From assembly GCF_008711175.1 (NCBI RefSeq), contig NZ_VWNF01000011.1, positions 496,001-560,000 of the forward strand: 64,000 nucleotides of DNA, read 5' to 3'. The notes below the pieces were generated by a model. That model ran no database searches. It had not been told where the DNA came from and saw nothing but the letters and a program-made list of their open reading frames with translations. Each line of letters opens with the position of its first letter. Positions within the stretch are counted from its first letter, which is position 1. Positions 43,344 through 52,513 of the stretch are shown here, piece by piece. Both the position numbers and the translations under genes were made by a program. Source of the DNA: Nesterenkonia ebinurensis (GTDB lineage: Bacteria; Actinomycetota; Actinomycetes; Actinomycetales; Micrococcaceae).

Positions 43344-43570
43344 GGGTCACACCCCACCGACTGCGGATTCCATGGGATGGACATGCTTCTGATCAGGCCA
43401 TCGTGGTGGCCCAGGGCTGGTGTCGGCACCCGAAACCAAACGGACAGATCCTGGGAAAGACACTCCACATGGAGGCCAGGCGATTCAAGGGTCACGCCCG
43501 GGATCAGGTGACGACACCAACCCTGCCAGCCAGCCCCAGGCCAGCCACCTCAAGACTTACAAGCGGTTCA
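43344..43570 (-). repeat. Right 227-bp inverted repeat
   Basis: The mirror copy of 41964-42190, upstream of the transposase start. This is the side on which IS110-group elements usually encode their bridge RNA. Confidence 0.9.
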
Positions 43571-44399
43571 CTGGACATTGTTCGGTGGCGGTGATGAGGT
43601 CATCGAGTGCTTGGAGCACTTGGGTGGGTTGGTTGTGGATGATGAAGTGGGAGCTGTCCTCCACCAGGAGCGTTTTCACCGCTAGGTTGATGCGCTCGGC
43701 TCTGCGTTGTGCCCTCTCGGGAGAGTGGACGACCGATTGCACTGCAATGAGTTGCTGGACTGGCATGTCGAGTTCTCGTAGCTGGACCTTGGGTACCAAG
43801 GAGGCTTCCGGTGCCTTGATGCGGAAGGAACGCATGGCCAGTGTGGCCAGTTCGATGATGTCGTCGTGGCCTGGGGCTCCTTGCCCGGCCCAGCGGAAGA
43901 GCCGGTTGATGTTCTGTTCAGTGGGGAAGAGATACGGGCGGATGCAGTGCAGTATCCAGCGCAGCCTGAAGGGGGCGAATACCTGAGCGGGATCCAACAG
44001 CGTTAATGATCTCACCCGTGAGGGGTGTGCCACCGTCAGCCCGGCGGCGAGCCACCCGCCAAAGGAGTACCCGCATACATGAGCAGCTCCCAGGCCAAGA
44101 CCATCTAAGGTGCTTACCAGCGAAGCGGTGTAGTCCCCGTCTGACCGTAGCCTCACGCCGTCGTTGACGCTGAGTCCGGGCTCGCCGATGGTGTCGATGG
44201 CATACACCCGGTAGCGGGAGGCTAGATCGTGGATCAGAGGGGTCCAACTCGGCGAGGGCGTGTAGCGCCCGTGCAGCAGTACCAAGGGTGGGCTCTCCAC
44301 ATTGCCGGCGACAAGCACCCCGGTACGCCCGTAGCGATGAGCGATGAGCTCTCGCTGGTGAGAGGGCCAGTCATGCAGCATGTGCTCGTAATGGTTCAT
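43557..44399 (-). CDS. Alpha/beta hydrolase
   Basis: A 280-residue alpha/beta-hydrolase with the oxyanion strand PPLVLLHGRYTPSPSW, the nucleophile elbow GYSFGG (Ser) and a C-terminal His in EDSSHFIIHNQP. The Asp is probably in the preceding strand. Substrate unknown. The last five codons and stop lie inside the right inverted repeat of the IS110-type element, so the natural C-terminus may have been lost. The ATG at 44399 is preferred; a longer frame to 44525 would run through a likely TetR operator. Divergent from the TetR gene. Confidence 0.85.
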   Translation of the reverse strand: MNHYEHMLHDWPSHQRELIAHRYGRTGVLVAGNVESPPLVLLHGRYTPSPSWTPLIHDLASRYRVYAIDTIGEPGLSVNDGVRLRSDGDYTASLVSTLDGLGLGAAHVCGYSFGGWLAAGLTVAHPSRVRSLTLLDPAQVFAPFRLRWILHCIRPYLFPTEQNINRLFRWAGQGAPGHDDIIELATLAMRSFRIKAPEASLVPKVQLRELDMPVQQLIAVQSVVHSPERAQRRAERINLAVKTLLVEDSSHFIIHNQPTQVLQALDDLITATEQCPVNRL

Positions 44400-44476
44400 G
44401 AACTTCTCACGCCATTGCGGGCTGACGAACGATGAGGCAGGGGTCGAACCTCGCACAGGAGAACCTCCAATCTGAT

Positions 44477-44544
44477 AGTGACTTTCAAGTGTGTTCACTA
44501 TAGCGCCTGCATCGCATACCTGCAAGTGACTATCAAGTTTGTTC
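44477..44544. promoter_or_regulatory. Pair of TetR operator candidates
   Basis: AGTGACTTTCAAGTGTGTTC at 44477-44496 and AGTGACTATCAAGTTTGTTC at 44525-44544 agree at 18 of 20 bases. The first has GTGA...TCAC ends. Both lie in the divergent promoter region between the hydrolase and tetR genes. Confidence 0.65.
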
Positions 44545-44567
44545 GATCCAGGGTTATCATGCTGAGC

Positions 44568-45182
44568 ATGAGCGAAGATTTAGGTGCATGGGAGCAGAGG
44601 AAGCTCACCGCTATGCGCCACATTCAACGGGTTGCCCTTGAGCTTTTCGACGTCGAGGGGTACCAGAGAGTCACAGTGGAGCAGATCGCCGCCGAAGCAG
44701 CCGTTTCACCCAGTTCGATATATCGCTACTTCGGCACCAAGGAGCACATTGTGCTCTGGGACGAGCATGATCGGGGCCTGATGAGTGGCATTGAACATGG
44801 TCTTCAACAGGGTGCTGTGCTTGACGCGATCGAGACCCAAGTACGCCGCGTGGGCACCTACGTTGACGCGCTCGATGAGAGTGAAAGGGAGTTCCTGCGC
44901 CGCCGCATCAGCTATATCGTGGAGGAACCGATGATCCTCGCGGCCATGCACCGGCAGGCCGATGCCATGGAGGCCGAACTCCGCTCAGTCCTATCATGGG
45001 GAAGAGAGCAAGGCCGAGATGCTGTGGAACTGAGGATCGTCGCGGGGATGGTCGCTTCGACCGTGCTGAATGTCATCATTGCCTGGGCGGAACAGAAAGA
45101 TCCCCATGCCGAGCTCTCACCACTTTTCAAACAAGCGTTCCAATTACTACGGCGAGGTATCACAACCGAGCGCAGCCAGTGA
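44568..45182 (+). CDS. TetR-family regulator
   Basis: A 204-residue regulator. The N-terminal helix-turn-helix (residues 12-60; VTVEQIAAEAAVSPSSIYRY then FGTKEHIVLWDE) is standard; the C-terminal ligand domain is helical, as expected. The ATG at 44568 is used because it starts a normal TetR arm (SEDLGAWEQRKLTAMRHIQR); an upstream ATG at 44559 is possible. It most likely represses the divergent hydrolase through the repeats at 44477-44544. Confidence 0.9.
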   Translation: MSEDLGAWEQRKLTAMRHIQRVALELFDVEGYQRVTVEQIAAEAAVSPSSIYRYFGTKEHIVLWDEHDRGLMSGIEHGLQQGAVLDAIETQVRRVGTYVDALDESEREFLRRRISYIVEEPMILAAMHRQADAMEAELRSVLSWGREQGRDAVELRIVAGMVASTVLNVIIAWAEQKDPHAELSPLFKQAFQLLRRGITTERSQ

Positions 45183-45275
45183 TCACCGCAAGGATCAGGC
45201 GCTCCCCACAGGGACTATTCTGATGCTGTTGCGTACCAGTGTTGTTGCTTCACCTCGGGTGGGGGCGGGTTACCC

Positions 45276-45680
45276 ATGAAGACCAGCGACGCACATATTC
45301 GAATTGCTCGCCCTACACTCGATCCAGCAGGCATTCGCCGCTTCTAGGTTGAGGGCCTAGGCATGTCTGTCCTCTACGAGGGCGATGCCCAGATCGAGCA
45401 ACGGTGCTGGGAGCTAGTGATGTGCGGCTTCGAGAACGCCCGGTGGCATCTGGAATTCACCCGGTGTGAGCCTCACACGATCATCCCGTCTCCGACCATC
45501 GACGACCTTCTGGTGTTCTACCTCGGCGACAGCTCCTCCGTCCAAGAGGTACAGACGAGATTGGAGCGTCTGGGCGGGACTACCGTGGCCTCAGAGAATC
45601 CCTATTGGGACGAGGGCGGAGTCACCCTCGTTGATCCTGATGGCTACCGTCTAGTCCTCACCACCCGGATATGGACGTGA
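45276..45680 (+). pseudogene. VOC (glyoxalase-fold) protein with nonsense codon
   Basis: A vicinal-oxygen-chelate family protein of 134 codons. It begins KTSDAHIRIARPTLDPAGIR then RF, and the next codon, where relatives have tyrosine in RFY, is TAG at 45345-45347. The frame resumes VEGLGMSVLYEGD and continues to VTLVDPDGYRLVLTTR, the second metal-site strand. A product starting at the ATG at 45363 would lack the first strand and its metal ligand, so it is probably inactive. It overlaps the convergent membrane protein gene by 37 bp. Confidence 0.8.
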
Positions 45681-45910
45681 GCGAAGGCCCAGAACACGCA
45701 CGCGGCACCGAGTAGAATCCCGTGGGCTACGCGCACCACGTCGGGAGCGAAGAACTGCGGCAGATACAGGATCACCAGTAAAGCTAGCGGTATGCCGGCC
45801 CAGTGCATGGGGGCACAGTTCCAAGTATCGACCGCCAGCAGCGCGGCACCAATGGCAAGGATCAGCAGGCCGAGCGCGAAAAGGGAGATCGCCACCGGTT
45901 CCCCACGCAC
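45644..45910 (-). CDS. Small three-helix membrane protein
   Basis: An 88-residue protein almost entirely made of three hydrophobic helices (about residues 6-28, 36-55 and 60-80) with a basic end. Composition favours this frame over the overlapping ones. No family recognised. Tail-to-tail overlap with the VOC pseudogene. Confidence 0.65.
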   Translation of the reverse strand: MRGEPVAISLFALGLLILAIGAALLAVDTWNCAPMHWAGIPLALLVILYLPQFFAPDVVRVAHGILLGAACVFWAFAHVHIRVVRTRR

Positions 45911-45995
45911 GAGCGATGTCAGTCATGGCTGCTTCGACCTACCCCTGCACCAGCCCCATCCGATGGTAAATGTCTGGAGCAATGTGCTGGACAGG

Positions 45996-48914
45996 CTATG
46001 GCAAGGCCACGACCAAAAGCTCTAGGATGTGACGGTATTCTATGCCTGTTGCACGGGACATCCCTATCTCACATGTTCTGTTGGTCGAAGCGTGTGCAGC
46101 TGCGCCATACTGTCGCACTTCCGTTGCCTGGAGCTTAGTTGCGGACTCAGTCAGCTCAGGACGTAACATGCCGCGGTCACCTGCGAAGGCACAGCAATTC
46201 CAGGATTCGGGAATGTAAATATCCTCCGAGATCGCCTCGGCAATTTTTACTAGCGCTGGGTTCAAACCAATCCGGCTCGACGAGCAGGTCGGGTGCAACG
46301 TAAGTGAGGGAAAACCCTGGGCTTCCGAAAACTCAGGCAGGTTTGGGAGTATTCTGTCGGCAGTAAAGTGGACAACATCGATTACTTCAATCGCTGTGCC
46401 ATCTAGTAGGGCAGCTAAACCTTCTGTGCAGGACGAAGCATCGGATACTACCGGGATTCTGCCGCCGTCAGTTGCTTGGTTCAACCTTTCGATTACTTGT
46501 TGTCGCATGTGCTGATAGCCGCTGTGGTACCCCTTGGACTTCCATGGAGTACCACAGCACAGCTTGGAGACTCCTTCAGGAGTGCACACTTCTATGCCCG
46601 CTCGTTCACATAGCATGCGGAAGGAGTCGGCTACGCCTACAGTTACCAAACCGCAGGCGACTTTTGCCTGTTCCACTACTTCACCAGGGCCGAAAATCGT
46701 GTTCGTGCAACTGGAGAACCAGACGATCTCTGCCTGGGGATTCTCGATGGTGACGCGCTGCTCCCCTCCCGTGGGAAGGTCGGCGCTGTACTGGGGCACT
46801 GTCTCCTCTCCCGCCACTTTGCGGGCTATGGAAGATGCGGCCACAGGCAACAGCGAAGGTAACTTATCCGTTGATGTCAAGGCCAGCGACCCCAAAGCAC
46901 TGGCCTTGTGCCAATGATGGGCTGCAGCATTCCACGCACGCTGGCCCAGCCGACTAGTGTTTTCTTCCCGCAACCTTCTGACGAGGTCTCCTGTGTTGAT
47001 GAAGACCGGGCAGGCGGTCTGGCACATACCATCTACCGCGCATGTATCCAGCCCTTCATACTCATACTGTCCCCTAAGGGTGGCGGCCAACTCGGTATGG
47101 CCTTCGGCATCAGCACGGGCGATCTCGCGACGGATAACGATGCGCTCTCGCGGGGTGGTCGTCAGGTCCTTGCTGGGGCAGACCGGTTCGCAGTAACCGC
47201 ATTCCACACATCGGTCAACTTCTTCTTCGACACCAGGGGCAGTCTTGAGGTTCCGCAGGTGGGCGTGGGGATCTTCAGTAAGCAGAACTCCTGGGTTGAG
47301 CAAATGCTCCGGGTCGATGAGGTCTTTGACCTCCCACATTGCTCGGTAGAGTTCTTGGCCCACCTGGCGAGGGACGAATGGTGCCATCATTCGTCCTGTC
47401 CCATGCTCAGCCTTTAATGTTCCGCCCTGGGAAAGCACCAGGTCGACCAAATCTTCGGTGAAAGCCCGGTAACGAAGCACTGCGTGACGACTCTCAATTT
47501 CGGCATCATCGAGTTCCAAGTCACGACGGGCGGTGTTGTTTGGCTCATCGACCTCGTCAGCTGCGCTGAACTGTTCAGTGATCATGAAGTGGATGTTGCC
47601 GTCTTTTGCATGACCAAAAATCACCGCATCGTCGTAACCATACGCGTCGAACAGCATGGTCAGAGCTTCACAAGTCTCACCCAGTCTTTCCATGGGCACT
47701 GCAATGTCCTCCAGCAACGCAGTAGTGCCCGAGGGGCGATTACTCGCCACAGCGGCGAAAAGTCCCTTGCGAGTGGCCCACAAAGCTGACCGGCGACCAG
47801 GATCACTGGAGAACTCCACATCGAGAAAAGGTGGGAACTTCTGCCATACCAAGGCGACTGAATTGAGCTTCTCGGTGAGCCGATGGTCTTCGGCCTCCTG
47901 GAACTCCACCAACAATGCGCAGTGATGGGCCAGATCGATCGAGACAATCTCACGTGGACAGTTGGGATCTTGCTGAGCTACCCGGAGGCTCGTGGCATCC
48001 ATCAGTTCTACTGTGGCCGGGCCAACTGCCACTAAGTCCGGGAGTGCAGCAGTAGCAGTTCGCAGGTCCTCGAAGATCAGCAGTCCTGTCGCTACGTGAG
48101 GTTTCACCGTCACCGTACAAAAGGTAGCCTCGGCTATGAACGCCAGTGTCCCCTCGGAGCCGATGCACAAGTGCTCTAGAATCTTGACTGGCTCGTCATA
48201 GTCAAGAAACGAGTTCAACCCATAGCCCATGGTGTTCTTGATCGAATGCAAAGCCTCGATTCGTTCTATCGTCTGCTGGTCCCCGCGTAGCCGATCCCGC
48301 AGAGCCGCCAATCCTGCGTGAATCTCCGGCTCATCTCGGCGAAGGGCTGCGTCAGCATTATTGGTACCAGTATCAACCACAGTGCCGCTTGGGAGCACCA
48401 GCACTGCTGAATCTAAAGTTTGATAAGTGTTGGACTCGATACCACAAGCCATGCCCGATGAGTTATTGGCTACCACACCCCCGATGGTGCAGGCAATCTC
48501 GCTGGCGGGGTCAGGCCCAAGCTTACGGCCATGTCGAATCAATCGCGCGTTGACATTGCGGAGCACCGCTCCCGGTCCGCAGCGAACTCGGGTACCACCG
48601 TTAAGGACCTCGATCTGTCGAAAGTGCCGACGGGTATCGACCAGAACCGATTCGGTGACCGATTGCCCCGACAAGCTGGTACCGCCTGAGCGGAAAGTTA
48701 GTGGCATCCGGCGCTCACGGCACTCAGCGAACAGAGCCGCCAACTCATCAATGGTAGTCGGCTTAACAAGCACCTGAGGGGTCATCCGATAGTGCGAGGC
48801 ATCATGCGCCGCCGCAAACCTATCAATAGCTCGCACACTCACCTCTGCAACCGCACCACGCAGTGCCGTAGCGAGCGTCGAATCTACCTCATCATGTGGG
48901 GAATGACGATTCAT
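45996..48914 (-). CDS. FAD/Fe-S 2-hydroxyacid dehydrogenase (Dld-like)
   Basis: A 972-residue membrane-associated flavoprotein that oxidises a 2-hydroxyacid and passes electrons to the quinone pool. Order of domains: PCMH-type FAD domain (residues 40-270; PLTFRSGGTSLSGQSV), FAD-oxidase C domain (about 275-545; IFGHAKDGNIHFMI and KAEHGTGRMMAPFV), a 4Fe-4S pair (CVECGYCEPVCPS and CAVDGMCQTACPV) and two CCG-type domains. The fused layout equals quinone-linked D-lactate dehydrogenases and D-2-hydroxyglutarate-like oxidases. As the last gene of the acid-catabolism run, it may oxidise a hydroxyacid made by that pathway. The 147-bp gap before it leaves co-transcription open. Confidence 0.9.
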   Translation of the reverse strand: MNRHSPHDEVDSTLATALRGAVAEVSVRAIDRFAAAHDASHYRMTPQVLVKPTTIDELAALFAECRERRMPLTFRSGGTSLSGQSVTESVLVDTRRHFRQIEVLNGGTRVRCGPGAVLRNVNARLIRHGRKLGPDPASEIACTIGGVVANNSSGMACGIESNTYQTLDSAVLVLPSGTVVDTGTNNADAALRRDEPEIHAGLAALRDRLRGDQQTIERIEALHSIKNTMGYGLNSFLDYDEPVKILEHLCIGSEGTLAFIAEATFCTVTVKPHVATGLLIFEDLRTATAALPDLVAVGPATVELMDATSLRVAQQDPNCPREIVSIDLAHHCALLVEFQEAEDHRLTEKLNSVALVWQKFPPFLDVEFSSDPGRRSALWATRKGLFAAVASNRPSGTTALLEDIAVPMERLGETCEALTMLFDAYGYDDAVIFGHAKDGNIHFMITEQFSAADEVDEPNNTARRDLELDDAEIESRHAVLRYRAFTEDLVDLVLSQGGTLKAEHGTGRMMAPFVPRQVGQELYRAMWEVKDLIDPEHLLNPGVLLTEDPHAHLRNLKTAPGVEEEVDRCVECGYCEPVCPSKDLTTTPRERIVIRREIARADAEGHTELAATLRGQYEYEGLDTCAVDGMCQTACPVFINTGDLVRRLREENTSRLGQRAWNAAAHHWHKASALGSLALTSTDKLPSLLPVAASSIARKVAGEETVPQYSADLPTGGEQRVTIENPQAEIVWFSSCTNTIFGPGEVVEQAKVACGLVTVGVADSFRMLCERAGIEVCTPEGVSKLCCGTPWKSKGYHSGYQHMRQQVIERLNQATDGGRIPVVSDASSCTEGLAALLDGTAIEVIDVVHFTADRILPNLPEFSEAQGFPSLTLHPTCSSSRIGLNPALVKIAEAISEDIYIPESWNCCAFAGDRGMLRPELTESATKLQATEVRQYGAAAHASTNRTCEIGMSRATGIEYRHILELLVVALP

Positions 48915-49061
48915 CTTATATCCGTTCGGTCCTTAGCTCATCCAATCGATTTCTCGCCGGGTCAATGTCCAACAGGGAATTATCAGCATCAAATTCGCCG
49001 TCGCTTCCCTGCACAGTGGTGCACGAGGGGCTGGAGAGTCCTTCTGCATACCCGGCCGGCT

Positions 49062-50660
49062 TTAGTCCTCCTGTCTCACCTCGCCGTTGACTCGCCGGTT
49101 CAGCCCCCAAGGATTTTCAGCCTGCACTGGGGCCGGCATTAGGGCTTCTGGGAAATTCTGGTAGGCGACTGGTCGCAGGAACCTTTCAATCGCTAGAGTT
49201 CCCACACTTGTCGTGCGTGCATCAGAAGTAGCCGGAAACGGTCCACCATGGACTATGGAGTGGTTGACTTCCACACCAGTGGGCCAATCGTTGACCAGGA
49301 GACGACCAACCTTCTGCTCCAACACAGGCACCAGCGGAGCGGCGGTCGAGTAGTCATCGTGGGTGAGATGCAGAGACGCGGTAAGCTGCCCCTCCAGTTG
49401 CCGTATTACGTTGATGAGATCGTCGGCGGAATCGTATCGGATGATCAACGATGCCGCTCCGAAGATCTCCTGGTGCAACACCGGGTTGTTCCGAAACTGC
49501 TCTGCGGTGGCCTGGTAGATCACTGGGGCAGGCGCGTTCTGGGTCTCACCTTCACTGCCCTTGCCAACCAACTCGACGCTGGGTTGGGCTGCTAGCTGCT
49601 CGACCCCTTCCTTCCACGAACCGTAAATCGGCTCGGAGAGCATAGTCTGCCCTGCAGTCAAACCTGTCACCGCACCGACAGCCATAACAAAGGCGTCGCC
49701 CTTCTCTCCAGTGGGAACGAACACCAGTCCGGGTTGGGTACATAATTGCCCGGAAGATCCGGTGACAGAAGTCAGATAGGCACTAGCCAAATCGGACATC
49801 CCATCGTCATCGTTGCTTAACACTCCATTGAAGATGAACACAGGATTAATACTGCTCATCTCCGCATGGACCGGGATCGGCACCTCCCGTGCGGCTGCAA
49901 CCCTCATCAGAGAAGTGCCCGCAGCACGGGAACCAGTAAATCCGACAGATTTGATGGCCGGGTCTGAGACCAGCGCCTGACCTATCGACGAGCCGGGTCC
50001 GTAGATCAGGCTGAACACCCCAGGGTGCAGCCCGGCATCCGCTACTGCCTGGGTGATGGCGGTTCCCACGATCTCTGAGGTCCCTGGATGGGCATTATGG
50101 GCTTTGACAATAACAGGAGAGCCAGCAGCCAGCGCCGAGGCGGTATCTCCACCAGCAACCGAAAACGCCAGCGGAAAGTTCGAAGCGCCGAAAACTGCGA
50201 CCGGTCCCACTGAAATTTTGCGCTGACGGATATCTGGACACGGCATCGGCTGACGTTCCGGCAAAGCAGGGTCCCAGCGAACTCCCCGAAAGTCTCCCTG
50301 ACGCACCACCTTGGCGAAGAGCCGCAATTGGTTGACTGTCCGGCCCCGCTCGGCGGTTGCCCGAGCCTCCGGAAGTCCAGTCTCAAGTAACAGCCGCCTA
50401 GTAATCTGTTCACCGATGGCCTCGATGTTTTCAGCGACCTTCTCCAGGAAGTCTGCGTGGGCCTCCGGATCCAGAGTCGACAAGGATTGGTAAGCCTCGG
50501 CAGCGGCCGCTGTAGCAGTCTTCAGCTGTGACTCATCGATCAGAGTGAACCCTGGCTCAAGTGCCTCACCAGTAGCGGGGTTGTATCCGTAAATCGTTTT
50601 CCCCCTGCCGACAATGTGCTCGCCGGCAATGATCGAGTGTCCCTTCAGATTCTGACTCAT
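49062..50660 (-). CDS. Aldehyde dehydrogenase, 2-oxoglutarate-semialdehyde type
   Basis: A 532-residue NADP-dependent dehydrogenase resembling alpha-ketoglutaric semialdehyde dehydrogenase. FGASNFPLAFSVAGGDTASA is the cofactor loop, FTGSRAAGTSLM the nucleotide site, EMSSINPVFIF holds the general-base Glu and TGSSGQLCTQPGLVF the catalytic Cys. VHGGPFPATSDARTTSVGT near the C-terminus is typical of the KGSADH group. It would turn 2,5-dioxopentanoate into 2-oxoglutarate, the final step of several sugar-acid and hydroxyproline routes. GGAGC before the ATG at 50660 sets the start. It follows a DapA-family gene, the usual preceding step. Confidence 0.9.
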   Translation of the reverse strand: MSQNLKGHSIIAGEHIVGRGKTIYGYNPATGEALEPGFTLIDESQLKTATAAAAEAYQSLSTLDPEAHADFLEKVAENIEAIGEQITRRLLLETGLPEARATAERGRTVNQLRLFAKVVRQGDFRGVRWDPALPERQPMPCPDIRQRKISVGPVAVFGASNFPLAFSVAGGDTASALAAGSPVIVKAHNAHPGTSEIVGTAITQAVADAGLHPGVFSLIYGPGSSIGQALVSDPAIKSVGFTGSRAAGTSLMRVAAAREVPIPVHAEMSSINPVFIFNGVLSNDDDGMSDLASAYLTSVTGSSGQLCTQPGLVFVPTGEKGDAFVMAVGAVTGLTAGQTMLSEPIYGSWKEGVEQLAAQPSVELVGKGSEGETQNAPAPVIYQATAEQFRNNPVLHQEIFGAASLIIRYDSADDLINVIRQLEGQLTASLHLTHDDYSTAAPLVPVLEQKVGRLLVNDWPTGVEVNHSIVHGGPFPATSDARTTSVGTLAIERFLRPVAYQNFPEALMPAPVQAENPWGLNRRVNGEVRQED

Positions 50661-50798
50661 ACTCAGCTCCAATTCTTCTGTTCCGCGGAGGGCATTAATG
50701 GTCCACACGTGAAAATTCGGTCTATTCTTATGTCGGAGATGGGTCCGTGGAAGATCCTTAAAAGGTCAGGAAATGAAACAGTACGCCAGGTGCCCGCC

Positions 50799-51743
50799 TT
50801 AGGGGATCTCTGCAAGAACCGCTTCTCGTAGCTCCCGCACAGCTAGAGCTGTTGCAGTGTCTAGTTGCATGTGCGGCGGCCGCACTTGGCCCACGGGCAG
50901 GCCGTTGAGTCGCAGCAACTCTTTGATGACAGCGACGTTGTTACGGTTACGGTTTTTTGTGCGCAAATCCTCCAAAGGTCGGACTAGATCTATCAGATGG
51001 CCAAGACGCTCTTGGTCTCCTTCGACTGCAGCTTGGTGTATAGCGAGCGAGGCAGCGGGTATCGCGTTGGCTAGTCCGGAGGTAAACCCCGTGACGCTGA
51101 GATCTAAAAAGTCAGCGACCCTTGTCTCCGCGGCACCATTAATCCACACACAGCCAGTCGACCCGACAACTCCGCGCAACGCGGCCATGGATTCCAAATC
51201 TGATCGCGCGTACTTGACTCCCACTACGGCTGGGTGGTCAATCAACCGTGCCAAATTGGAGACATCTAACAATGACGTGCGCAAGTACAGAACCACAGGG
51301 AGCGGAGAGGCATCGCACAAAGCAAAATAGTAGTTAAGAAGACCCTGAGCGTCCCCAAATGGGTCGGTCGGCTCATGGACCATGATGGCCTTGTAGCCGA
51401 GTTCAGTGGCTAGTTCGGCCTCCCTTATGAGACTGGGGAACGGCCCACTGACTCCCGCGATGAGAGTCGCCGTCTCACCAGCTGCCGCGACCGACCCCAA
51501 CACCGCCTCACGTTCAGACCAATCCAACTGGTGCACCTCTGCGGTGTTGCCTAGTGCAGTCAGGCTATGAATACCCTGGTTAGCAATGGACGCCGCCAGG
51601 TTGGACAATAATGTCTTATCCACCCCAACGAAGCCATCATAGAATGGCGTTATAAGGACACAGCTAACGCCGCTCAGAGTCTGAACAAGAGCAGTCGCAT
51701 CTTCTTTGGATGAAGCAGGATGGGCGTGCTTATAACCGGTCAT
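50799..51743 (-). CDS. DapA-family lyase/dehydratase
   Basis: A 314-residue class I aldolase-fold enzyme of the dihydrodipicolinate-synthase superfamily. VLITPFYDGF starts the barrel, GNTAEVHQLDWSE replaces the GTTGE motif of DapA, the Tyr lies in LPVVLYLRTS and the Schiff-base Lys in VVGVKYARSD. The altered pocket excludes true DapA. Known relatives are 2-keto-3-deoxy acid aldolases, 5-dehydro-4-deoxyglucarate dehydratase and hydroxyproline-pathway deaminases. Beside a KGSADH-type enzyme, a dehydratase or deaminase giving 2-oxoglutarate semialdehyde is the most economical guess. Four-base overlap with the RraA-like gene. Confidence 0.88.
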   Translation of the reverse strand: MTGYKHAHPASSKEDATALVQTLSGVSCVLITPFYDGFVGVDKTLLSNLAASIANQGIHSLTALGNTAEVHQLDWSEREAVLGSVAAAGETATLIAGVSGPFPSLIREAELATELGYKAIMVHEPTDPFGDAQGLLNYYFALCDASPLPVVLYLRTSLLDVSNLARLIDHPAVVGVKYARSDLESMAALRGVVGSTGCVWINGAAETRVADFLDLSVTGFTSGLANAIPAASLAIHQAAVEGDQERLGHLIDLVRPLEDLRTKNRNRNNVAVIKELLRLNGLPVGQVRPPHMQLDTATALAVRELREAVLAEIP

Positions 51744-52513
51744 GCAAGGTCCTCTTTGTAAGAAGGATGGTTGCCGCAGTAACGCGCATATCTCTCCATC
51801 GTCTGTTCATCGGGCGGATAAGTGCCCCGAAGCCCCACTCCTGCTTGTACCTGCGACAAAATAAAGTCCTCCAAAGCCTCCTGTTCGGCAGCGGGTTGTG
51901 CGATATCGGACACCAGGTGCCGCGGTACGCAAACCACGCCGTCGCTATCACCAACTAGTATGTCCCCGGGGAATATGGGAACTCCCGCGCACCCAATCGG
52001 CACGTTCAGGTCGACCGCGTGATGGGTAGCGAGATTTGTCATCGCCGCCGGGGCAGCCGCATAAACAGGCATGTCGAGTTCCGAGATCCCGGCGATGTCG
52101 CGCAAAGATCCATCTGTGACCACGCCCGCCGCACCGCGAGCTGCAGCCCGGGTGAGCAGAATGTGCCCAGCGGAGGCCGCGCGTGTTTCCTGGCGACAGT
52201 CCATGACTAGAATCTGGCCAGATTTGGTGGACTCAATGGCTTTACGCTGTGGGTGGTCGTAGTCGTCAAAGGCGGCCAAGACATCGATGTCTTCACGTGC
52301 GGGAATGTATCGCAAGGTAAATGCTTCCCCCAACATTCGACCAGTAGGGCTGCTTTGGAGCCGCACTCCAGCCAGGAAGGTATTGCGATAACCTAACTTG
52401 AAAAGTTGTGTGGTGATAGTGGCAGTACTAGCACGGGAGAGAGCGGCTAGATCTTTCGGGTTTAGCACAGTTGAAGATCCATGTTTTGGCTGATCGGGCA
52501 TGGAGTTAATCAC
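51740..52513 (-). CDS. RraA-like protein (possible oxaloacid aldolase)
   Basis: A 257-residue member of the RraA/HMG-aldolase superfamily. The conserved metal and substrate region AARGAAGVVTDGSLRDIAGI contains the G-x20-R-D element needed for pyruvate-aldolase or oxaloacetate-decarboxylase activity. The GDSDGVVCVPRHLV strand is also typical. Relatives in catabolic clusters split 4-hydroxy-2-oxo acids or open ring intermediates; regulation of RNase E is not expected. The GTG at 52513 overlaps the SDR stop; an ATG at 52501 is an alternative start. Confidence 0.88.
   Translation of the reverse strand: MINSMPDQPKHGSSTVLNPKDLAALSRASTATITTQLFKLGYRNTFLAGVRLQSSPTGRMLGEAFTLRYIPAREDIDVLAAFDDYDHPQRKAIESTKSGQILVMDCRQETRAASAGHILLTRAAARGAAGVVTDGSLRDIAGISELDMPVYAAAPAAMTNLATHHAVDLNVPIGCAGVPIFPGDILVGDSDGVVCVPRHLVSDIAQPAAEQEALEDFILSQVQAGVGLRGTYPPDEQTMERYARYCGNHPSYKEDLA

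Larger units (their letters stand above)
41964..43570. mobile_element. IS110-type element framed by 227-bp inverted repeats
   Basis: A 1607-bp unit consists of two perfect 227-bp inverted copies around a minus-strand DEDD transposase gene. It truncates the relaxase fragment on the left; on the right it supplies the last codons and stop of the hydrolase gene. No target duplication is evident. Long terminal repeats are not normal for IS110, which makes this arrangement notable. Confidence 0.75.
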
